Assembly (NCBI RefSeq): GCF_014649015.1
Contig: NZ_BMSF01000016.1
Span: forward strand, 94,331-158,330
Direction: 5' to 3'
Origin: Streptomyces narbonensis
GTDB lineage: Bacteria > Actinomycetota > Actinomycetes > Streptomycetales > Streptomycetaceae
Length of the DNA: 64,000 nucleotides
Below are positions 57,590 through 64,000 of this stretch, in pieces (position 1 is the stretch's first letter; the number at the start of each line of letters is the position of its first letter). Made by a program: the position numbers and the translations under genes. The notes under the pieces are model-generated. The model was given only the letters and a program-made list of their open reading frames with translations, was not told the origin of the DNA and did not search any database.

Positions 57590-58519
57590 TCAGGCCGCGG
57601 TGGAAGGAGAGGTTCGGGGGGCCGCCTCCGCACCGGCGTAATAGGAGTGGAAGACCTCCTCAAGGGCGGGCTCGGTCGCGCGCAGGCCGGTCACCGAGTA
57701 GCCGGCGAGCGCCTTGATCAGGGCGTCGGGGCTGCCGACCACCTGGCCGCTCAGGGTGGTGCGGGTGATGTCGAGGCCGAGCCGGTCGGCGCCTGGCAGG
57801 TCGGCGAACGCGTGCTGAGGCACCGGCGTCTCGAAGGTGACCTCGACGTCTCTGACGGCTCCGGCCCGCAGATGGGCCACGGTGTCGAGTGCGGCGAGGC
57901 GCCCGTCGCGGATGATGCCGACACGGTCGGCGACCGCTTCGACCTCGCTCATGACGTGGCTGGACATGAAGACCGTCCGGCCGTCCGCCGCCGTCTCGGT
58001 GACCAGGTCGAGAAAGGTCTGCTGCACCAACGGGTCCAGGCCGGTGGTCGGCTCGTCCAGGACGAGGAGCTCGGGCCGGTGCATGAACGCCTGGACGAGG
58101 CCGACCTTCTGCCTGTTGCCTTTGGACAGCTTCCGGATCCGGGTGTTCTGGTCCAGGCCGAGACGGTCGGCGAGGTCGTCGATGTGCTGCTGTGGCACAC
58201 CACCACGCAGCGCGCCGAGGAAGCGGAGGTACCCGCGGACGTTCTGGCGCCCGTCACAGACGAAATCGCCCGCCAGGTATCCCGTCCTGGCCCGAAGTTC
58301 CGTCCCCTGGGCACGTGGTGACAACCCGAGCACCGTGGCGGTGCCACTGGTGGGCCGGATCAGGTCAAGCAGGAGGCGAATGGTCGTCGACTTGCCCGCG
58401 CCATTGGGGCCGAGGAAGCCGAAGACCTCACCCGTCCGCACCTCGAGCGTCAGGCCGGCCAGTCCCCGTCGGGCGCCGTATCGCTTGGTGAGCTCGCGGA
58501 GCTCGATCACGTTCTCCAT
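57590..58519 (-). CDS. ABC transporter ATP-binding protein
   Basis: 309 residues with Walker A GPNGAGKS, signature LSKGNRQKV, Walker B LLVLDEPTTGLDP and switch SSHVMSEVEAVADRVG. The C-terminal extension of about 90 residues is typical of drug-resistance ATPases. ATG 58519 lies opposite the regulator gene, with shared 17-bp repeats between. It partners with the permease at 56792-57559. Confidence 0.93.
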   Translation of the reverse strand: MENVIELRELTKRYGARRGLAGLTLEVRTGEVFGFLGPNGAGKSTTIRLLLDLIRPTSGTATVLGLSPRAQGTELRARTGYLAGDFVCDGRQNVRGYLRFLGALRGGVPQQHIDDLADRLGLDQNTRIRKLSKGNRQKVGLVQAFMHRPELLVLDEPTTGLDPLVQQTFLDLVTETAADGRTVFMSSHVMSEVEAVADRVGIIRDGRLAALDTVAHLRAGAVRDVEVTFETPVPQHAFADLPGADRLGLDITRTTLSGQVVGSPDALIKALAGYSVTGLRATEPALEEVFHSYYAGAEAAPRTSPSTAA

Positions 58520-58534
58520 AACTCCGAACGTATC

Positions 58535-58578
58535 GAGTGTTCAGAGATCTGTAAACAGTCTGAGTGTTGCGAGAGCTG
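58535..58578. promoter_or_regulatory. Two 17-bp direct repeats between ABC operon and its regulator
   Basis: GAGTGTTCAGAGATCTG (58535-58551) and GAGTGTTGCGAGAGCTG (58562-58578) differ at four positions and are 27 bp apart. TATGCT (58581-58586) could be the -10 of the regulator gene. The repeats are probably the operator of the GbsR/MarR-type protein. Confidence 0.65.
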
Positions 58579-58611
58579 ACTATGCTGAGGCGGCGGCGTC
58601 AAGGAGGAACG

Positions 58612-59091
58612 ATGGACGAGAAAGACGTACGGCTGCGCGAAGCGGCCGAGAAGCTTGCGCTCACCCTCGCTCAGGGCGGGATGCAGAAGACCACGGCCCG
58701 CGTGATGACCGCGCTGCTGTTCAGCCAGGACGACACGATGACGGCCGCGGACCTCTGCGAGGTCTTGCAGATCAGCTCGGGCGCGGTCTCCGGCGCCGTC
58801 AAGCAGCTCATCCCTACCGGCATGATCGAACGCGTCCCGGCCCCGGGCAGCCGCCGGGACCACTACCGGTTCCGCGAGCACGCCTGGGCCACTCTGATGG
58901 GCAGCCAGAACGTGCTGCTGGCCACCATGGTGGACGCTGCAGCCGAGGGCATCAAGTCGGCGGGGCGGGACAGTACCGTCGGACGACGGCTCGACGAGAT
59001 GGAGGACTTCTACGCCTTCATGCAGAGGGAGATGGCCACCCTGATCGGCACGTGGCGGAAGCAGTACGACGCACGGCATCCAAGGGCCTGA
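58612..59091 (+). CDS. GbsR/MarR-type transcriptional regulator
   Basis: 159 residues. The winged-helix reads LALTLAQGGMQKTTARVMTA, ADLCEVLQISSGAVSGAVKQ, and RVPAPGSRRDHYRFREHAWA (wing). AAGGAGGAACG precedes ATG 58612. It is divergent from the ABC pair and separated from it by 92 bases with a direct-repeat operator, so it most likely represses that exporter. Confidence 0.9.
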   Translation: MDEKDVRLREAAEKLALTLAQGGMQKTTARVMTALLFSQDDTMTAADLCEVLQISSGAVSGAVKQLIPTGMIERVPAPGSRRDHYRFREHAWATLMGSQNVLLATMVDAAAEGIKSAGRDSTVGRRLDEMEDFYAFMQREMATLIGTWRKQYDARHPRA

Positions 59092-59188
59092 GAACTGCGG
59101 CCCGCCTGCCGTGGCGCTGGGCGGGGCGAATTCCGGCAGGCGTGACCACGGCTCCGTACGCTTGGCCTCGACCGAAGGAGACAGCCGT

Positions 59189-59380
59189 ATGCCGCAGCCC
59201 GGGCGACGCGAAGCCCATACCGGACCGTCCGCCCCGCTTCTGGCCTGCGGCTCAGTGCTCACAGCCGCCGGGAGCGTGATGTACCTCTTGCCTCATCTGC
59301 AGTCTCCGCTGTGCGGGATCGGCGCACTGGCGCTCGCGTTCACCGCTGCCGTGGCGGTCTCCGCCAGGACGCGGCACTGA
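59189..59380 (+). CDS. Small two-helix membrane protein
   Basis: 63 residues from ATG 59189, with GAAGGAG upstream. Helices LLACGSVLTAAGSVMYLL and GIGALALAFTAAVAVSA are followed by a short basic end. It may be a separate gene after the regulator. No family recognised. Confidence 0.55.
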   Translation: MPQPGRREAHTGPSAPLLACGSVLTAAGSVMYLLPHLQSPLCGIGALALAFTAAVAVSARTRH

Positions 59381-59431
59381 GCGGCTGGGGCTCCCGCGCA
59401 GGCTCATCGCGACGTCCTGCCGCGCGGTCCA

Positions 59432-59743
59432 TCAGCGGCTTCTTCGTCGTGAGGGCTCTGCCAAAAAGTCGTAGAGGGCCACGAGGACGATCGCGCACCC
59501 GATCAGCCCCAGCGCGATGTACGAGCACGCTTTCGGTACGCCGCTCGGCGCCTCTGCGAGCCGCGCCACCTCGCTCGTCAGCACCGCCCCGTACAGCACG
59601 ACGCCTGCGGCACCGAGCAGACGGGTGGGCGCGCCCCTCCGCGCAAGCCGGCTCGGCCTCCAGCCCAGAAGAACGGCGATGCTCGGTGCCAGGAGCAGCA
59701 CCGCACCACCGGTCAGCAGGACCCAGCTCACCCAGGTAGTCAC
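59432..59743 (-). CDS. Small three-helix membrane protein
   Basis: 103 residues from GTG 59743, which overlaps the stop of the upstream gene (GTGA). Helices lie at about 3-25, 42-62 and 72-92, with a basic EPSRRRSR end. The pattern of LxPS...GWRPS, LYGAVLT and a terminal basic run parallels the protein at 43380-43682 in the nhaA operon, suggesting that both operons carry a related accessory pair. Confidence 0.7.
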   Translation of the reverse strand: MTTWVSWVLLTGGAVLLLAPSIAVLLGWRPSRLARRGAPTRLLGAAGVVLYGAVLTSEVARLAEAPSGVPKACSYIALGLIGCAIVLVALYDFLAEPSRRRSR

Positions 59744-60036
59744 GCCAGGTCTCCGGAGTTGTCCGGGCGGGAGGAACGTGCCCGGTGGCGGCGAATCTCG
59801 CACAGGCAGATCCCAGCAGTGGTCACGTAGAGGGGGAATGCGAGCGCCTCGGCGATGGTGGTGGTCCCGGCGGACCGGCTGAGACTGGCCGCGAGCCCGG
59901 CGCACAGCAGCAGCCCGGGCAGTGCCCGTCGCCAGCGGGGCAGACTGCTGATCCGCCAGACCCAGAAGCTGACGACGGTGTTGAACGTCAGGAAGGCGAG
60001 CGCCCACAGGGCGAGTACGACAAGGGCGAGAGGCAT
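59740..60036 (-). CDS. Small membrane protein with shared leader
   Basis: 98 residues with three helices (about 3-25, 38-56, 62-80). ATG 60036 follows GGAG by 9 nt. The shared leader element (60069-60087) lies 32 nt upstream, and a -10-like TAGAAT at 60106-60101 sits within the end of the trkA gene. It is the first gene of a two-gene unit with the protein at 59432. Confidence 0.7.
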   Translation of the reverse strand: MPLALVVLALWALAFLTFNTVVSFWVWRISSLPRWRRALPGLLLCAGLAASLSRSAGTTTIAEALAFPLYVTTAGICLCEIRRHRARSSRPDNSGDLA

Positions 60037-60068
60037 GGCCGGGGGCTCCAGGGCAGGCGGAAGACTGT

Positions 60069-60087
60069 GCCGACCAGGCTTCCCGGC
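60069..60087 (-). ncRNA. Shared leader element, copy upstream of the small membrane pair
   Basis: Sense strand GCCGGGAAGCCTGGTCGGC, one base different from the other three. The next 20 or so bases (TTCCGCCTGCCC-GGAGCC) match the STAS leader, including the ribosome site. TAGAAT lies 8 nt before the conserved block start (GGTG), so the transcript should start inside it. Confidence 0.7.
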
Positions 60088-60110
60088 TCACCTATGGCTG
60101 ATTCTAGTTG

Positions 60111-60830
60111 TCAGGGCAGTTCGGTGAAGGTCTCCACGGCGCTGGTCTTGCCGGTGACGACGATGATGTCGCCCTGTTCGACGACCGTGTCGGCGGTGGC
60201 GTATGTGAAGTCCTCGCCGGGGCGCTTGATGCCGACGACGGTGATGCCGTACTCGCTGCGCACTCTGGACTGGCCGAGGGGCTGTCCGGTGGCGGCCTTG
60301 GGAGCGACGGTCTTGACGAGGGCGTAGTCGTCGTCGAATTCGATGAAGTCGAGCATGCGGCCGGTGACGAGGTGGGCGACGCGCTCGCCCATCTCGTGCT
60401 CGGGAAGCACGACGTGGTGCACGCCGAGGCGTTCGAGGATCTTGCCGTGCTGGCGGCTGATGGCCTTGGCCCAGATGTTGGGGACGCCTGCTTCGAGGAG
60501 GTTGGAGCTGATGAGGATGCTCGCCTCGATGTCGCTGCCGATGCCCACGACGGCGCTGGAGAAGTCGTGGACGCCGAGCTGATTCAGGACGTCGGGATCG
60601 GTGCAGTCCGCCGTGGCGGCGTGGGTGAGACTGTCGCTGTACTTCTGGACCAGTCGGGCGTCGGTGTCGATGCCCAGGACGTCCCAGCCCCGGCGCATCA
60701 GCTCGTTGGCCAGCGAGCTGCCGAAGCGCCCGAGGCCGATGACGGCGACGCGCTGGTCGCCGGTGGGCGGGTGCTGTTCGGTGAGCCGTTGGCGGCGCCG
60801 CTTGCGGAGGTTGTGGAGGTAGTTAGCCAA
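60111..60830 (-). CDS. TrkA/KtrA-type potassium channel regulatory subunit (RCK)
   Basis: 239 residues from TTG 60830, which overlaps the 3' end of trkH by 8 bases; an ATG at 60875 in the same frame is also possible. VAVIGLGRFGSSLANELMRR is the NAD-binding loop, GIDTDARLVQ and AATADCTDPD follow, and the C-terminal RCK_C reads ITVVGIKRPGEDFTYA ... GDIIVVTGK. It gates the TrkH pore in response to nucleotides; c-di-AMP binding to RCK_C is possible. Confidence 0.93.
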   Translation of the reverse strand: MANYLHNLRKRRRQRLTEQHPPTGDQRVAVIGLGRFGSSLANELMRRGWDVLGIDTDARLVQKYSDSLTHAATADCTDPDVLNQLGVHDFSSAVVGIGSDIEASILISSNLLEAGVPNIWAKAISRQHGKILERLGVHHVVLPEHEMGERVAHLVTGRMLDFIEFDDDYALVKTVAPKAATGQPLGQSRVRSEYGITVVGIKRPGEDFTYATADTVVEQGDIIVVTGKTSAVETFTELP

Positions 60831-62196
60831 TGACGGGTCGCTCCTCGGGCAGTTCGTACCGTCGTGTGCGCTCACGTAGCGCGAGCGCGGAGACCAGGGT
60901 GATGGGGCCGATGCGGCCGATGAACATCAGGACGACGAGGATGAGCTGTCCGGCGGCGGGCAGGTCGGCGGTGATGCCCGTGGACAGGCCCACGGTCGCG
61001 AAGGCGGACACGACCTCGAACAGCACGGCTTCGAACGACGCCGTGCTCACCGAGAGCAGGGCGAGCGTGGCACTCATGACAAGACCCACTCCGAGAAGTG
61101 CCACCGTCAGGGCCTGACGCAGCACATGCGGCGCGAGGCGGCGGCCGAGCACTACGGAGTTCGGCTCGCCGCGCACCTCGGCGAGGATCGCGGCGGCCAG
61201 GACGGCGAACGTGGTGACCTTGATGCCGCCGGCGGTCCCCGCGCTGCCGCCGCCGATGAACATGAGCATGCACGTCATCAGGAGGGTGGAGGCGTGCAGG
61301 GCGCCGATGTCGAGGGAGTTGAAGCCCGCGGTGCGGCTCATCGCCGAGTAGAAGAAGCTGTTGAGGAACTTGCCCCAGACGTCATGCGCGCCGAGCGTGG
61401 CCGGGTTGGTCCACTCCAGCAGCCCCGTGAGTACCGTGCCGACGACCAGCAGCACCACGGTGGTGATGACGGTGAGTCTGGTGTGCAGGGTCCAGTTCTT
61501 CCGGCCGGTGGTGCGGGCGCGGTTGCGGTGGCGCAGCATCTCAAGGAGGACCGGGAAACCGATGCCGCCCAGGATGACGGCGACGGCGATCGGCAGGGTG
61601 ACCCACGGGTCCTGGGCGTAGCGGGTGAGGCTGTCCGCGTGGAGACCGAAGCCGGCGTTGTTGAACGCGGACACGGCGTGGAAGAAACCGAGGTAAGCGG
61701 CTTCCCCGATCCCGCTTCCGTACCCGAAGCGGAACCGCAGCGCCAGGCAGGCGGCCACGGCCAGCTCGACCATCAGCGTGGTGCCGGCGACGCCGAGCAG
61801 GACGCGGCGTACGTCCCCGATGCCCAGGCTCTTCGTCTCGGCCTGCGCCGTCAGCTGCATCCGCAGCCGCAGCCGACCCGAGACCAGCAGGGCGAGGAGG
61901 GAGGCCATGGCCATGATGCCGAAGCCGCCGACCTGGATCAGAATCAGGATGACGCCCTCACCGAAGCCGCTCCAGTACGTGCCCGTGTCCACGACCGCGA
62001 GACCCGTCACACAGACGGCGGAGGTCGAGGTGAACAGCGCGGTCAGCACACCGGGGGCGCCACCGTCCTCGGTGGCGAGCGGCAGCATCAACAGGACGGT
62101 GCCGATCACCACGACGCCGGCGAAGGCAAGGACCACGGTGCGGGCCGGATGCGCCGAGAAGAACGAGCGCGCACGGTGCCCTGCGACGGTGGCCAC
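60823..62196 (-). CDS. TrkH/KtrB-type potassium uptake protein
   Basis: 457 residues with the four pore-loop signatures SAVCVTGLAV, AFNNAGFGL, SRTAGFNS and ATVGLSTG, so a complete K+ selectivity filter is present. It forms the channel-like uptake pore for K+, paired with the RCK gene just downstream. An 11-bp direct repeat lies 50 nt upstream of the start. K+ uptake beside Na+ export genes supports an osmotic-stress role for the island. Confidence 0.93.
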   Translation of the reverse strand: MATVAGHRARSFFSAHPARTVVLAFAGVVVIGTVLLMLPLATEDGGAPGVLTALFTSTSAVCVTGLAVVDTGTYWSGFGEGVILILIQVGGFGIMAMASLLALLVSGRLRLRMQLTAQAETKSLGIGDVRRVLLGVAGTTLMVELAVAACLALRFRFGYGSGIGEAAYLGFFHAVSAFNNAGFGLHADSLTRYAQDPWVTLPIAVAVILGGIGFPVLLEMLRHRNRARTTGRKNWTLHTRLTVITTVVLLVVGTVLTGLLEWTNPATLGAHDVWGKFLNSFFYSAMSRTAGFNSLDIGALHASTLLMTCMLMFIGGGSAGTAGGIKVTTFAVLAAAILAEVRGEPNSVVLGRRLAPHVLRQALTVALLGVGLVMSATLALLSVSTASFEAVLFEVVSAFATVGLSTGITADLPAAGQLILVVLMFIGRIGPITLVSALALRERTRRYELPEERPVIG

Positions 62197-62248
62197 GGTT
62201 CCGACGCCCCCTCTCCTGTGGATACGTCACGTCTTGTGCAGGTGACGC

Positions 62249-62264
62249 GTCAGCGACGCGTCAA
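62249..62264. promoter_or_regulatory. 11-bp direct repeat upstream of trkH
   Basis: Minus strand TTCTTGACGCG then TCGCTGACGCG: TTGAC at 62264-62260 and CTGAC at 62253-62249, 11 bp apart, about 55-65 nt before the trkH start. It matches the repeat before the PucR gene (TTCCTGACGCG). Confidence 0.5.
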
Positions 62265-62326
62265 GAACGGCCGCCACCATACCCGCGCCTCTGCTGCCCG
62301 GACGGCAGGGTGCCTACGATGCGGCC

Positions 62327-63205
62327 ATGCCGTCGTCGATCTACCGCAGTCCGGCCGCGCGGGAACGGGTACGGGACTGGTGCGAGGCGCGCCTGGCCGC
62401 CTGGCCGGTCCCTCACGACCGATGGCAGGTCGAGACGTCCGCCGGCCTGACGAACGTGGTCCGGACCGGGCCCGACCCGAAGCCGGGGCGGGGGGCGCTC
62501 GTGCTGCTACCCGGGACGAACATGAACGCGGCCGTGTCCCTGGGCTTCGCGGAAGCGCTGTCGCGGGTCGCATCCCTGATCGTCCTCGACGTGCCGGGCC
62601 AGCCCGGCCTCAGCGCCGGTGAACGCCCGCGCCGCCGGCGCATGGACCGGTACGGGCGGTGGCTCACCGAAATCCTGCCGCAGGTGACGTCCGAACCGGC
62701 CGTGGTCGTGGGACATTCGCTCGGCGGCGCGATCGCCCTCGCCTCCGGCTCCGACCTGATCTCCGGTCGTGTGCTCGTGTCGACGGCCGGGCTGGTACGA
62801 CTGCGGGTCGGCGCCTCCGTGCTGGGCGCGACGGTGCCCTGGTTGCTCCGCCCCTCCGTACCGCGGGCCGAGCGGCTCGTGCGGCACATGTCGTCGTCCG
62901 GTGCGTCGGTATCGGACGAGCTCAGCCGGTGGATGGCGCTGGTGGGCAGTTGCTGCCGCAGCAGCCTCGCTCCCGCGCCTCTGCCGTCGTCCGTCCTGGC
63001 GCACGCCCGGAGCGTGGCGAACATGGTGGTGACGGGATCGCGCGACGTCTTCCTGCCCCCGGCCCGCCTGGGGCCCGCGGCCGAGCAGCGGCTCGGCACC
63101 CATCTGCGCGTTCTCGACGGCGCCGGGCATCTCCTGCCGGAGGAGTCCCCCGAGCGACTCGCCGTCCTCGTGGCCGAGTTCATAGAAGCCCGCAGGCGGC
63201 ATTAA
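62327..63205 (+). CDS. Alpha/beta hydrolase
   Basis: 292 residues. The fold has LVLLPGTNMNAAVSLGFAEA, LIVLDVPGQPGLSAGE, nucleophile elbow VVGHSLGGAIAL, MVVTGSRDVFLP (acid) and LDGAGHLLPEESPE (His). The triad is complete. There is no signal peptide, so it is cytoplasmic. Substrate unknown. Divergent from trkH. Confidence 0.85.
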   Translation: MPSSIYRSPAARERVRDWCEARLAAWPVPHDRWQVETSAGLTNVVRTGPDPKPGRGALVLLPGTNMNAAVSLGFAEALSRVASLIVLDVPGQPGLSAGERPRRRRMDRYGRWLTEILPQVTSEPAVVVGHSLGGAIALASGSDLISGRVLVSTAGLVRLRVGASVLGATVPWLLRPSVPRAERLVRHMSSSGASVSDELSRWMALVGSCCRSSLAPAPLPSSVLAHARSVANMVVTGSRDVFLPPARLGPAAEQRLGTHLRVLDGAGHLLPEESPERLAVLVAEFIEARRRH

Positions 63206-63219
63206 GAGCGCGTAAAGAC

Positions 63220-63234
63220 TGCCGGAACCAGGCA
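63220..63234. promoter_or_regulatory. Element shared with the first flotillin locus
   Basis: TGCCGGAACCAGGCA matches TGCCGTAACCAGGCA at 55326-55340 in 14 of 15 bases. CTGCC and GGCAG can form a hairpin. It is 74 nt upstream of the NfeD-like start. Its orientation relative to the flotillin genes differs between loci. Confidence 0.4.
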
Positions 63235-63307
63235 GTGAACAACCCCGCCGCCCCGTGGAACCATCCTGGAACAACGGGAGAAGCAAGGCACGGGGCAGGT
63301 GGCGCAC

Positions 63308-63815
63308 ATGAGCTGGTTTCTCGGTCTCGGCATCGCGGGTCTCGTGCTCCTCGTCCTCTCGCTGGTCTTCGACGGGGTGCTGGAGGGGGTCCTCGACTCG
63401 ATCGGCGGAGGTCTGGACGGGTTCCTGTCGTTGCCGGTGATCGCCGGGTTCGTCTCGGCGCTCGGCTTCACGGGGGCGATCGTCCTCGGGACGACCGCCA
63501 CGGGGGCGGGGGTCGCCGCCGGTGCGGGCGCGGTCGCGGGGGGGCGTCGTGGGGTGGGGGACCTGGCGGTTCGGCCGGGTGCTCCTCCGCGACGGCTCCG
63601 CGTCCGCACCCCGGGAAGACGACCTGGCCGGTACGAACGGGTCGGTGGTGACGGCCATCCCCGTGGACGGTTACGGCGAGGTGCTGCTGTACCTCGCGGG
63701 CCAGCCGGTGAAGTACGCGGCGAAGGCCGGCGTGCCCGTCGCGCGCGGCATCGAGGTGTGGGTCGACTCCGTGCTCTCACCGACGTCCGTCTCCGTCCGC
63801 CCGGTCGAACGCTGA
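63308..63815 (+). pseudogene. NfeD/YqiJ-like membrane protein, frameshifted in a G7 run
   Basis: The first 80 codons from ATG 63308 encode three hydrophobic segments (LGLGIAGLVLLVLSLVFDGV; FVSALGFTGAIVLGTTATGA). The frame then runs into a seven-G tract (63538-63544); with six G the reading continues as GGVVGWGTWRFGRVLLRDGS, an OB-fold tail (LAGTNGSVVTAIPVDGYGEV, GIEVWVDSVLSPTSVSVRP) and stops at 63815. So the gene is intact except for one extra G, either a real mutation, a slippage or a sequencing error. It lies 60 nt upstream of a flotillin gene. Confidence 0.85.
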
Positions 63816-63875
63816 CCGGGCGAACCCGTCTGTCTTCCAACTCTGGCTTTTTCTTCTGATCGAAGGGGGTTCCTC

Positions 63876-64000
63876 ATGGGCCCTGTCCTCACCGCCGTGG
63901 TGGGCATCGTCGTTCTCCTGGTGCTGCTCGGCCTCGTCGTCATCACCCGTTACAAGGTCGCCGGGCCCAGCGAGGCGTTCATCATCACGGGCCGGCGCGG
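63876..64000 (+). CDS. Second flotillin/SPFH protein (N-terminus only)
   Basis: ATG 63876 begins MGPVLTAVVGIVVLLVLLGL, a membrane helix, then VVITRYKVAGPSEAFIITG, the usual start of an SPFH domain. AAGGGGG lies 8 nt upstream. The gene continues beyond the window. With the NfeD-like gene before it, this is a second flotillin pair of the island. Confidence 0.8.
   Translation, partial: MGPVLTAVVGIVVLLVLLGLVVITRYKVAGPSEAFIITGRR

Overview
The window is about 72% GC, with strong third-position GC bias, GTG and TTG starts, many ATGA/GTGA start-stop overlaps and typical actinobacterial families (DUF574 methyltransferase, SpoIIE-type phosphatase with a fused kinase domain, class F sortase, WS/DGAT acyltransferase, Rpf/LysM/M23 cell-wall enzyme). 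It is most likely Streptomyces chromosome. No rRNA, tRNA, CRISPR array or intact mobile element was seen.

Left part (1-37.4 kb), mostly ordinary chromosome. A PAS-GGDEF-EAL protein is cut by the left edge and coupled to a DUF574 methyltransferase. Next are a proline-rich exported protein with a DUF4239 protein, then two related wall-surface proteins beside a class F sortase (4.6-6.9 kb). A NodB deacetylase, CapA-like lipoprotein, ECF sigma factor and thioesterase follow. At 11.2-15.5 kb a LytTR regulator, DUF485 protein, acetate-type symporter and LytS-type kinase form one minus-strand operon; its last junction holds a tandem repeat that creates two extra start-stop overlaps. Then come an Fpg-type glycosylase, a pair of membrane proteins, an OmpR-type two-component pair with a hydrolase lipoprotein, the WS/DGAT protein, a PAS-GAF-PP2C-HATPase phosphatase, a lipoprotein, a YndJ-DUF1990-LMF operon with a palindrome-flanked promoter, a 56-codon ORF, an SDR with a cysteine knuckle, a FhuF-type Fe-S protein, a DMT transporter, the Rpf/LysM/M23 protein, a GNAT enzyme and panD. 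A short remnant of a mobile element sits at 37.5-38.6 kb.

Right part (38.6-64 kb), an ion-homeostasis and membrane-stress island. It has CBS plus CPA1 antiporter, a STAS-like protein, NhaA with two small membrane proteins, an AGCS alanine symporter, an operon of YqiJ-like protein, flotillin, giant DUF3686/MoxR-like ATPase and zinc-ribbon protein, a divergent PucR-type regulator, an ABC exporter with GbsR/MarR regulator, another pair of small membrane proteins, a TrkH/TrkA potassium system, a hydrolase, and a second NfeD-like/flotillin locus running off the right edge. The NfeD-like gene has a one-base frameshift in a run of seven G.

Two non-coding signals tie this island together. (1) A 19-base sequence, GCCGGGAAGTCTGGTCGGC, lies sense-oriented 29-49 nt before the starts of four transcription units (nhaP-like, STAS, nhaA, small-membrane pair). 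Three of the four have a -10-like hexamer 8 nt upstream of the block, so it probably forms the 5' end of the mRNA. (2) Direct repeats of TTGAC/CTGAC with an 11-bp period, the geometry of OmpR/PhoB-type sites, precede nhaP-like, nhaA, yqiJ-flotillin, the PucR gene and trkH. These look like a shared regulon and are the best candidates for something undescribed. All functional calls rest on reading motifs; no database search was possible.
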